A program made the position numbers and the translations under genes. The notes below the pieces were generated by a model that was given only the letters and a program-made list of their open reading frames with translations, was not told where the DNA came from and made no database searches. DNA of 5,447 nt. Origin: Bacteroidota bacterium. Its GTDB lineage: Bacteria; Bacteroidota; Bacteroidia; Chitinophagales; Chitinophagaceae. Within the stretch, counting starts at the first letter, position 1, and every line of letters begins with the position of its first letter. Of this stretch, positions 1 through 5,142 are shown in pieces. The stretch is from NCBI GenBank assembly GCA_025361325.1, contig JANYAL010000111.1, positions 1 to 5,447 of the forward strand, read 5' to 3'.

Positions 1-121
1 TACCCACCTGCAGAGGATAATATTCACTAAGCGCAGTAGTTTTAAAGTCCTCTGAACTTTTAGTACATGCGCTGAAGAGGAAGAGGCAGATGACACCAAC
101 AAGAAAAACTACTTTTCTCAT
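1..121 (-). CDS. N-terminus of a small predicted lipoprotein (partial)
   Basis: This reading frame begins at an ATG (121-119, minus strand) and runs off the left edge after 40 codons. It starts MRKVVFLVGVICLFLFSAC: a short basic N-terminus, a hydrophobic core of about 13 residues and a lipobox-like FSAC with the acceptor cysteine at residue 19. This predicts lipidation by Lgt and cleavage by signal peptidase II. The mature protein would begin CTKSSEDF; an acidic or serine-rich stretch just after the cysteine resembles surface-export signals described in some Bacteroidota lipoproteins, but the match is loose. It lies 30 bases downstream of mnmA on the same strand, so co-transcription is plausible. 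Too little is visible to name a family or function. No Shine-Dalgarno is seen, as expected for this phylum. Confidence 0.75.
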   Translation of the reverse strand, partial: MRKVVFLVGVICLFLFSACTKSSEDFKTTALSEYYPLQVG

Positions 122-151
122 AATATGGAAAGTTACAGAAAACAGGAATAA

Positions 152-1270
152 TTATACCGGTTCTGGGAGGATGCTGCGTTCTATGATTCCACCCCCAATC
201 ACATCGTCGCCCTCATAAAAAACAGCACTCTGCCCGGGGGCAATTCCTTTTACATCGTCATAAAAACGAACAAGTATGCCATTTTCGTATGTGTGTAGGC
301 TTGAAAGCGCGCCTTTATCTTTATACCGTATCTTGGTCACTGTCTCCATCCCTTCCGTGATACCATTGTATTTGATCCAGTTCAACCGGGTAACCTGCAT
401 CTCGCTGCGGTTAAGGTCATCCTCATCACCAAGTATAATGGTATTGGATTCGGGTAGGATGCCGGTTACAAAGGCCGGTTTACCCAAAGCAATTTCCAAC
501 CCTTTGCGCTGGCCTACGGTGTAAAAGGGATATCCTTTATGTTTGCCCAGGATATTCCCTTGCTTGTCTATGAAATTGCCTCCCATCACTTTTTCTTCCA
601 ACCCTGCCACTTTGCGTTTCAGGAAGCCCCGGTAATCATTGTCAGGAACGAAGCATATCTCATAGCTCTCATTCTTTTTGGCCAGTTCGGGGTAGCCGAA
701 ATCATGTGCCATCCTGCGGATGTCTTTTTTATGGTAGGTACCCAGGGGGAGCAGGGTTCGTTTCAGCAGGTCCTGCTGCAGTCCCCAGAGCGCATAGCTC
801 TGGTCCTTGGTATCATCAATGCCTTTACGGATGAAGTACCTTCCATTTGTATGCTGGTGCACCTGTGCATAATGTCCGGTGGCGATGAATTCGCAATCCA
901 GTGCATCTGCCTTTTTCATGAGTGCGCGCCATTTGATGTGGGTATTGCACATGACGCAGGGATTGGGCGTGCGGCCGGCCAGGTATTCCTCCACGAAATT
1001 ATCAATCACAAAATCACCAAATTCCCCGCGTATATCCAGTATAAAATGCGGAAAACCGTGTTGTACCGCAGCCTGGCGTGCATCGTTAAAGCTGTCCAGG
1101 TTACAGCAGCCTGTTTCTTTTTTACCCGTAGTGCCCACACTGGTGGCATAATCCCAGGTCTTCATGGTGATCCCTACCACCTCATATCCTTCTTTATGAA
1201 GCATTAATGCTGCCACGGTACTGTCTATACCGCCGCTCATTGCCATCAATACTTTTCCTTTTGTTGCCAT
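152..1270 (-). CDS. mnmA: tRNA-specific 2-thiouridylase MnmA
   Basis: MnmA installs the 2-thio group on wobble uridine 34 of the tRNAs for Lys, Glu and Gln, activating U34 with ATP and transferring sulfur from a relay system in the cytoplasm. The 372-residue product has the usual family length. It has the PP-loop SGGIDS at residues 12-17, then GCC at 54-56, TPNPCVMC at 101-108, ATGHYA at 130-135, KDQSY at 155-159, YEICF at 203-207 and TVGQRKGL at 251-258. The catalytic cysteines are expected to be C108 and C206, matching E. coli C102 and C199; C105 replaces the E. coli Asp99. I chose the ATG at 1270-1268, giving MATKGKVL, rather than an upstream TTG at 1288, because that is where homologues start and because the TTG overlaps a promoter-like element. 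The gene is divergent from thyA and is followed by a lipoprotein gene. Confidence 0.97.
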   Translation of the reverse strand: MATKGKVLMAMSGGIDSTVAALMLHKEGYEVVGITMKTWDYATSVGTTGKKETGCCNLDSFNDARQAAVQHGFPHFILDIRGEFGDFVIDNFVEEYLAGRTPNPCVMCNTHIKWRALMKKADALDCEFIATGHYAQVHQHTNGRYFIRKGIDDTKDQSYALWGLQQDLLKRTLLPLGTYHKKDIRRMAHDFGYPELAKKNESYEICFVPDNDYRGFLKRKVAGLEEKVMGGNFIDKQGNILGKHKGYPFYTVGQRKGLEIALGKPAFVTGILPESNTIILGDEDDLNRSEMQVTRLNWIKYNGITEGMETVTKIRYKDKGALSSLHTYENGILVRFYDDVKGIAPGQSAVFYEGDDVIGGGIIERSILPEPV

Positions 1271-1285
1271 GGTAAAATGAATCGG

Positions 1286-1293
1286 CAAATTTA
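1286..1293 (-). promoter_or_regulatory. Putative -7 promoter element of mnmA
   Basis: On the minus strand this reads TAAATTTG, an exact match to the Bacteroidota -7 consensus TAnnTTTG recognised by the primary sigma factor. It ends 15 bases before the chosen ATG, so the transcript would have a leader of only about 10 bases. No clean TTTG -33 box stands at the expected distance; the nearest candidate is a CTTTA about 16 bases upstream. If it is correct, the TTG at 1288 overlaps the promoter and cannot be the start codon. Confidence 0.5.
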
Positions 1294-1424
1294 CGAAGAA
1301 TATATGGCATAAAGCCTGGTTAAGACGAGAACTCCTTGTTCTAATACCCTGAAATGACTGAGATCAAATACACAATTTTTCCTCATTGTTGTTTTCATTT
1401 CATTAAATCACCCTTCAGACTGAT

Positions 1425-1431
1425 TAACTTG
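1425..1431 (+). promoter_or_regulatory. Weak candidate -7 element of thyA
   Basis: TAACTTG lies just upstream of the thyA ATG and resembles TAnnTTTG with one T missing. It ends only 5 bases before the start codon, so it would give an almost leaderless transcript. No convincing -33 box is visible. The rest of the 166-base spacer between mnmA and thyA shows no clear hairpin, operator or open frame. Confidence 0.25.
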
Positions 1432-1436
1432 CATCC

Positions 1437-2258
1437 ATGCAGCAATACCTGGAACTGTTAAGACATATCATCGATACGGGAACGGATAAGAACGACCGCA
1501 CAGGAACAGGAACAAGGAGCGTTTTTGGCTACCAGATGCGCTTTGATCTCCGTACCGGGTTTCCGCTGGTAACTACCAAAAAATGCCACCTGAAAAGTAT
1601 CATCTATGAATTACTGTGGTTCCTGAAAGGAGATACTAATATCGCTTACCTGAAGGACCACCAGGTAAGGATCTGGGATGAGTGGGCTGATGAGAACGGT
1701 AATCTCGGTCCCGTTTACGGTAAGCAATGGAGAAGCTGGGAAGGAGCAAAAGGGGTGGAAGTGGACCAGGTGAGGGAGCTAATTCACCAGTTAAAGACCA
1801 ATCCCGACAGCCGTCGTATGATCATCAGTGCATGGAATGTGGCCGACCTGCCTCAAATGAAACTGATGCCCTGTCATTGTCTGTTCCAGTTCTATGTTAC
1901 TCCTCCGGATCCCTTAAAAGGGGAAACCAGGGGCAGGTTAAGTTGTCAGCTTTATCAAAGGAGTGCAGATGTATTCCTGGGGGTTCCTTTCAATATCGCC
2001 TCCTATTCTTTATTGACTTTGATGATCGCGCAGGTGTGCAACCTGGAACCGGGGGAGTTCGTGCATACGTTTGGCGATGTGCACCTGTATAAGAATCATC
2101 TTGAGCAGGCAGCGCTGCAACTCACCAGAAAGCCTTTTGCATTGCCGCAGATGAAGATCAATGCTGGGGTAAAAGATATTTTCGGTTTTCAGTACGAGGA
2201 TTTTGAGTTGGTGAATTATGAGTGTCATCCAGCTATAAAAGCACCGGTGGCTGTGTAG
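1437..2258 (+). CDS. thyA: Thymidylate synthase ThyA
   Basis: ThyA methylates dUMP to dTMP using 5,10-methylene-tetrahydrofolate, releasing dihydrofolate that FolA, encoded downstream, must recycle. At 273 residues it is 9 longer than E. coli ThyA. Visible signatures are DRTGTGT (20-26), the [11 protein letters not shown] stretch (58-68), RRMIISAWN (126-134) and the active site MPCHC with nucleophile C146. The [13 protein letters not shown] block (174-186) gives Q174, R175, D178 and N186, followed by H216 and Y218. After C146 these correspond to E. coli Q165, R166, D169, N177, H207 and Y209 with a constant offset of 9. The offset comes from a proline-rich insertion at about residues 155-165. 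The C-terminus ends in APVAV, as in canonical enzymes whose C-terminus closes over the active site. All catalytic residues are present, so the enzyme should be active. The ATG start matches homologues. Confidence 0.98.
   Translation: MQQYLELLRHIIDTGTDKNDRTGTGTRSVFGYQMRFDLRTGFPLVTTKKCHLKSIIYELLWFLKGDTNIAYLKDHQVRIWDEWADENGNLGPVYGKQWRSWEGAKGVEVDQVRELIHQLKTNPDSRRMIISAWNVADLPQMKLMPCHCLFQFYVTPPDPLKGETRGRLSCQLYQRSADVFLGVPFNIASYSLLTLMIAQVCNLEPGEFVHTFGDVHLYKNHLEQAALQLTRKPFALPQMKINAGVKDIFGFQYEDFELVNYECHPAIKAPVAV
1899..1931 (+). other. In-frame proline-rich insertion in thyA with inverted repeat
   Basis: Between the conserved QFYV and [10 protein letters not shown] segments, E. coli and Bacteroides ThyA have only about two residues, whereas this protein has [11 protein letters not shown] followed by G (family sequences from memory). 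The extra DNA is about 27 bases. It contains an inverted repeat, CCCTT at 1911-1915 and AAGGG at 1918-1922, separated by two A bases. The site is a turn between strands, where extra residues are likely tolerated. It may be a small palindromic repeat that invaded the gene in frame; a lineage-specific loop extension is the plain alternative. Confidence 0.5.
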
Positions 2259-2269
2259 TGATGTAGCAT

Positions 2270-2278
2270 AATAAATAC
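2270..2278 (+). repeat. AATAAATAC 9-mer, first of four exact copies
   Basis: AATAAATAC stands 11 bases after the thyA stop codon. It recurs exactly at 2600-2608 (between the gene remnant and folA), at 3142-3150 (overlapping the folA stop and opening the repeat there) and at 3207-3215 (inside the start of the methyltransferase gene, encoding Asn-Lys-Tyr). I saw no other exact copy in the window on either strand by eye. Confidence 0.6.
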
Positions 2279-2375
2279 AGAATACGGAACTGGGGTCTAA
2301 AAGGGTTAGGGCTACTTTAAAAAAGGGCACTTTAGCTTTTCCTCATTAAACCGTACCTTAAGGAAAGGGGGAAGC

Positions 2376-2576
2376 GTAAAAATTGAAGACAAGCTGATCA
2401 GTCTTTCCTGTATATGCCTGGAAGTTTGTGAACTGCTTCCGAATACCAAAGCGGTATATGATTTGGAGTTTCAGTTGGTAAAAAGTGCTACTGCAGCTGC
2501 ACTCATTTAATGTTAAGCACAGGCAACCTTTCACAATAGGGTGGAAACAGCCAAAAAGAATCGTAGACCGAAATAG
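2376..2576 (+). pseudogene. Decayed four-helix-bundle protein gene (23S rRNA intervening-sequence protein family)
   Basis: Read in one frame, 2376-2507 gives VKIEDKLI, then ELLPNTKA, then QLVKSATAAAL. This is the first half of the family (Pfam 23S_rRNA_IVP, TIGR02436), whose members run roughly EDRLIDFAV, LPNTKAG, QLLRSGTAPALNYGEAQ. Exactly where NYGE is expected the frame reads ATT TAA TGT TAA, each explicable by one or two base changes from AAT TAT GGT GAA. AQA follows in the same frame, and then a tail HNRVETAKKNRRPK and a TAG at 2574-2576; the VETAKK stretch resembles the usual C-terminal end (for example S-x-K-T-A-K). About 45 middle residues are therefore missing. No ATG opens the frame upstream, where it begins only after a TAG around 2310. 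Intact members are about 115-125 residues; the role of this family is largely unknown. It lies between thyA and folA, so it probably inserted there and decayed. Confidence 0.65.
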
Positions 2577-2618
2577 TATAGTAAGGGAAAGATGAGCTAA
2601 ATAAATACTGCCAACTTC

Positions 2619-2646
2619 CTTATTTCTCATTCCTTATTTCTTATTA
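2619..2646 (+). repeat. Four tandem 7-base units directly upstream of folA
   Basis: The sequence splits into CTTATTT, CTCATTC, CTTATTT and CTTATTA, consensus CTYATTN. As 14-base units the two copies agree at 12 of 14 positions. The array ends two bases before the folA ATG and so occupies the place of a leader or ribosome binding region. It is pyrimidine-rich, so it cannot act as a Shine-Dalgarno. Changes in unit number would move any promoter relative to folA without altering the protein. Confidence 0.75.
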
Positions 2647-2648
2647 TT

Positions 2649-3146
2649 ATGATTATCTCTCACATAGTCGCCGCTTCTGAAAACAACGTTATCGGTAAGA
2701 ATAACGCACTGGCCTGGCACCTTCCCAATGACATGAAATACTTCAAGAATACCACCTGGGGAATGCCGGTGATCATGGGCAGGAAGACCTATAACACGTT
2801 CAACAAACCCTTACCGGGGCGGATAAATATCGTGATCACCCGCCAGCAGGACTGGGTGGCCGATGGTGTGTTTTCTGCGCCTGACCTTGAAAGCGCCATT
2901 CAGAAAGCGGCCAATACGAACTGCAAAGAAGTATTCATCATTGGTGGCGGCGAGATATACCGGCAGTCCATGGGAAAGGCAGACCGTATCTACATGACAC
3001 GTGTACACGCGGTGATCGACGGCGATACTTTTTTCCCCGTGATCGATGGGGAAGATTGGACGGAGGTATCCCATGAAGATTTTCCGGCTGATGAGAAACA
3101 TGGATATGCTTATTCGTTCGAGGTATGGGAAAAGAAGGAAGAATAA
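2649..3146 (+). CDS. folA: Dihydrofolate reductase FolA
   Basis: FolA reduces dihydrofolate to tetrahydrofolate with NADPH in the cytoplasm, regenerating the cofactor consumed by ThyA. The 165-residue protein has the standard bacterial length. It opens MIISHIVAASENNVIG, followed by LAWHLPND (21-28), in which W23 and the proton-donor acid D28 match E. coli W22 and D27. MGRKTY (43-48) and PGRINIVITR (56-65) contribute to the NADPH site. FIIGGGEIYRQ (96-106) is the conserved glycine motif, and T117 in YMTRVH corresponds to E. coli T113. The chain ends with a lysine- and glutamate-rich tail. No residue expected to be essential is missing. The ATG fits homologues. A pyrimidine-rich 7-base repeat ends just before it and another begins in its stop codon. 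The methyltransferase gene starts 36 bases downstream, so the two may share a transcript. Confidence 0.97.
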   Translation: MIISHIVAASENNVIGKNNALAWHLPNDMKYFKNTTWGMPVIMGRKTYNTFNKPLPGRINIVITRQQDWVADGVFSAPDLESAIQKAANTNCKEVFIIGGGEIYRQSMGKADRIYMTRVHAVIDGDTFFPVIDGEDWTEVSHEDFPADEKHGYAYSFEVWEKKEE

Positions 3147-3175
3147 ATACTAAATTCTAAATACTAAATTCTAAA
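3144..3175 (+). repeat. Tandem 7/14-base repeat starting in the folA stop codon
   Basis: Starting with the folA TAA, the sequence reads TAAATAC, TAAATTC, TAAATAC, TAAATTC and then TAAA. This is two perfect copies of a 14-base unit plus a partial third, or four 7-base units TAAATWC. It fills nearly the whole 36-base gap to the next gene. Because the stop codon is the first unit, changes in copy number leave the FolA protein unchanged. Confidence 0.9.
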
Positions 3176-3182
3176 GCCTTTC

Positions 3183-3980
3183 TTGTACAATTCTCTACAA
3201 TTAGCTAATAAATACCTTCGTTATTATCTCACCGCATCCAACGGTAAAGGGCATGGTATACATTCTCCCTTCGTTTTCGGGTTCATAAAAAATATCCTCC
3301 GGGATAAAAATAAATATGATTCGTATCATGTAGTGGAGGCCCTGCGAGAAAAATTTAAATCTGATACAAGGGTCATTGAGTTCATGGACCCGGGGGCAGG
3401 TTCAGTGGTCTTCCCGACCGGTAAAAGAAGAATTTGCGACATTGCGTCTACCTCACTGAAATCGCCCAAATATGCACAGTTATTATTCCGTATCGTACAG
3501 CATTACCATCCGGATAATATCATCGAACTGGGAACTTCGCTGGGTATCTCAACGGCTTACCTGGCTGCCGGAAACCCCGATGCAAAACTGTATACCTGCG
3601 AAGGCGTTTCTCCTATTGCAGCCCTTGCCAGAAAAGGATTTGCGGAGGTCGGGTGCAGGAATATAGAGCTGTTGGAAGGTGATTTTTCCGCTGTACTTCC
3701 ATCTGTCTTAGCACGCTTCGATACCGTCGGCCTTGCCTACGTGGACGGCAATCACCGGTTGGCACCAACACTGGAATATTTCCATCAGTTAATGGAACGT
3801 TGCGGCCCTTCTTCTGTGCTGATCTTTGATGATATTCACTGGAGCCGGGAGATGGAGGAAGCCTGGAAACAGATCAGCCACAATCCTCGTGTAACCCTGT
3901 CTATCGACCTGTTCTTCCTGGGCATTGTTTTTTTCACCACCGACATCAAAATCCCCCGGCAATATATAATACGGTTTTAA
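3183..3980 (+). CDS. Class I SAM-dependent methyltransferase, substrate unknown
   Basis: The 265-residue product is predicted to transfer a methyl group from S-adenosylmethionine in the cytoplasm; the substrate cannot be read from the sequence. Motif I is IIELGTSLGIS (113-123), with E115 and the ELGTSLG glycine loop. E140 in YTCEG should bind the ribose of SAM. EGDF (165-168), YVDGNHRLAPTLEYF (186-200) and VLIFDDIHW (212-220) follow, resembling the Methyltransf_24 and O-methyltransferase families in which such aspartates can bind a metal. An N-terminal region before residue 100, including HGIHSPFVF (24-32), is a signature I recognise from a Bacteroidota-specific group. The start is TTG at 3183: an in-frame stop at 3165-3167 precludes anything much longer, no in-frame ATG lies between, and the resulting MYNSLQLANKYL aligns with homologue starts. 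It follows folA by 36 bases, most of them repeat. Confidence 0.85.
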   Translation: MYNSLQLANKYLRYYLTASNGKGHGIHSPFVFGFIKNILRDKNKYDSYHVVEALREKFKSDTRVIEFMDPGAGSVVFPTGKRRICDIASTSLKSPKYAQLLFRIVQHYHPDNIIELGTSLGISTAYLAAGNPDAKLYTCEGVSPIAALARKGFAEVGCRNIELLEGDFSAVLPSVLARFDTVGLAYVDGNHRLAPTLEYFHQLMERCGPSSVLIFDDIHWSREMEEAWKQISHNPRVTLSIDLFFLGIVFFTTDIKIPRQYIIRF

Positions 3981-3987
3981 ATTTTAT

Positions 3988-3995
3988 TACCTTTG
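3988..3995 (+). promoter_or_regulatory. Putative -7 promoter element of pntAA
   Basis: TACCTTTG is an exact match to the Bacteroidota -7 consensus TAnnTTTG. It lies in the 32-base gap between the methyltransferase and pntAA and ends 17 bases before the pntAA ATG, predicting a leader of about 11 bases. No clean -33 TTTG is seen in the AT-rich sequence upstream. It suggests that the transhydrogenase genes have their own promoter. Confidence 0.5.
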
Positions 3996-4012
3996 TATGC
4001 AATAGCCTGCTT

Positions 4013-5137
4013 ATGATAATTGGTGTCTTAAAAGAATCTTTACCCGAAACAAGAGTCTCCTTACTTCCCGAACATATCGCAATCCTGAAAAAATGGAATG
4101 TATCTGCGGTCATTGAAAACAATGCAGGTATCACTTCTTTTGCTACAGATGAAGTATATACGAATTCAGGCGCTGCCATCGCTCCACGTGCGGAAGTGCT
4201 GCACACATCGGATATCATTTTATCGATGGGCAATGTTTCATCAGCGGATATCTCCGGCATGAAAGCAGGTGCCATGCTGCTGGGTGTTTACCAGCCCTTG
4301 TTTAATGCCGGGCTGATCAGGGAATGGGCAGGGAGGGGACTTGCCATTTTCAGCATGGACATGCTGCCTCGCACCACCCGTGCGCAAAGTATGGACATAC
4401 TGAGCAGCCAGGCCAATATAGCCGGTTATAAAGCCGTGCTGCTGGCTGCGAACCTGTTCCCTAAATATTTCCCGATGTTCATGACAGCGGCGGGCACTAT
4501 ACCGCCTGCAAAGATGCTGATTCTGGGAGCCGGCGTAGCAGGCTTGCAGGCCATTGCCACCGGGCGCAGGCTGGGTGCAGTAGTGGAAGTATTCGATACC
4601 CGTCCTGCGGTGAAAGAAGAGGTCATGAGCCTGGGGGGTAAGTTCATAGAAGTAGAAGGTGCCGCCGATGCCAGCGAGGCTGGCGGTTACGCAGTAGAAC
4701 AATCCGAAGCATTCATGCAAAGACAAAAAGCAAAGATCGCAGAGCGTGTGGCCAAGGCGGATATCATCATCACAACAGCACAGATACCCGGCAGGAAAGC
4801 TCCGGTACTGATCACCACGGAGATGATGGAAGCCATGAAGAACGGGTCTGTGATCATTGACCTGGCCGCAGCAACAGGCGGGAATACAGAGCTTACACGT
4901 AATGATGAAACGGTTGTTCATAACGGTATACATATCGTTGGCACTTCACGCCTGCCGGCTACCATGCCCAGCGATGCCAGTAAATTATACGGGAAGAATA
5001 TCCTGAATTTCCTGCAACTCATGATCAGCAAGGAAGGGACACTAAACCTTAATTTCGATGATGACCTCGTGAAAGGGACCTGTATCGCTTACCAGGGTGC
5101 CATCACCAATGAACGCATAGCAGCCCTGTTAAAATAA
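4013..5137 (+). CDS. pntAA: NAD(P) transhydrogenase subunit alpha part 1 (PntAA)
   Basis: This is the soluble NAD(H)-binding domain I of the proton-translocating transhydrogenase, which uses the proton gradient to drive hydride transfer from NADH to NADP+, supplying NADPH. The 374-residue protein equals the separate alpha-1 subunit of Rhodospirillum rubrum, whereas E. coli fuses it to membrane helices. It has the N-terminal AlaDh/PNT fold with KESLPETRVSLLPE (7-20). PRTTRAQSMDILSSQ (119-133) places R120, Q125, D128 and S131 at the positions of R. rubrum R127, Q132, D135 and S138. The Rossmann motif is GAGVAG (172-177), and D195 in FDTRP should select NAD over NADP. The mobile-loop region lies around 220-240, and TTAQIPGRKAP (254-264) is conserved. 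The end is soluble, without membrane helices. pntAB starts 5 bases downstream, clearly in the same operon, and pntB is expected beyond the window. Confidence 0.97.
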   Translation: MIIGVLKESLPETRVSLLPEHIAILKKWNVSAVIENNAGITSFATDEVYTNSGAAIAPRAEVLHTSDIILSMGNVSSADISGMKAGAMLLGVYQPLFNAGLIREWAGRGLAIFSMDMLPRTTRAQSMDILSSQANIAGYKAVLLAANLFPKYFPMFMTAAGTIPPAKMLILGAGVAGLQAIATGRRLGAVVEVFDTRPAVKEEVMSLGGKFIEVEGAADASEAGGYAVEQSEAFMQRQKAKIAERVAKADIIITTAQIPGRKAPVLITTEMMEAMKNGSVIIDLAAATGGNTELTRNDETVVHNGIHIVGTSRLPATMPSDASKLYGKNILNFLQLMISKEGTLNLNFDDDLVKGTCIAYQGAITNERIAALLK

Positions 5138-5142
5138 CAATT

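Larger units (their letters stand above)
2259..2648 (+). other. 390-base thyA-folA gap without an intact gene
   Basis: The first part, 2259-2375, has a single AATAAATAC, a G/T-rich stretch around 2290-2312 and an 8-base palindrome CCTTAAGG at 2356-2363, but no convincing terminator hairpin with a T-run. The middle, 2376-2576, holds a gene remnant. The end, 2619-2646, holds four 7-base repeat units that stop just before the folA start codon. No TAnnTTTG promoter element for folA was found, so it is unclear whether folA is read from thyA or from a promoter that I cannot recognise. Confidence 0.7.

Noticed and set aside
539..1207. A 222-residue plus-strand open frame, with smaller ones beside it at 276-524 and 879-1151, opposite mnmA
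   Set aside because: They lie wholly antisense to a clearly recognised mnmA, encode cysteine- and histidine-rich sequence with no family motif, and arise from the codon use of mnmA.
1271..1288. A longer mnmA beginning at TTG 1288 (six extra residues)
   Set aside because: Homologues begin at MATKGKV, and the TTG overlaps the TAAATTTG promoter element, so it would not be transcribed as a start.
2313..2345. A possible terminator after thyA (AAAAG and CTTTT arms)
   Set aside because: The arms are only about five AT-rich pairs with a long loop and no T-run; too weak to call.
2356..2363. The perfect palindrome CCTTAAGG
   Set aside because: Eight-base palindromes are common by chance, and nothing nearby suggests an operator or a recognised site.
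2358..2630. A 90-residue minus-strand open frame in the thyA-folA gap
   Set aside because: The opposite strand gives recognisable four-helix-bundle segments, which explains the coding-like look; the minus-strand product matches no family I know.
4241..4933. A 230-residue minus-strand open frame opposite pntAA
   Set aside because: It is a shadow of pntAA; its product is an unstructured-looking Cys/His/Gly mixture with no recognisable domain.
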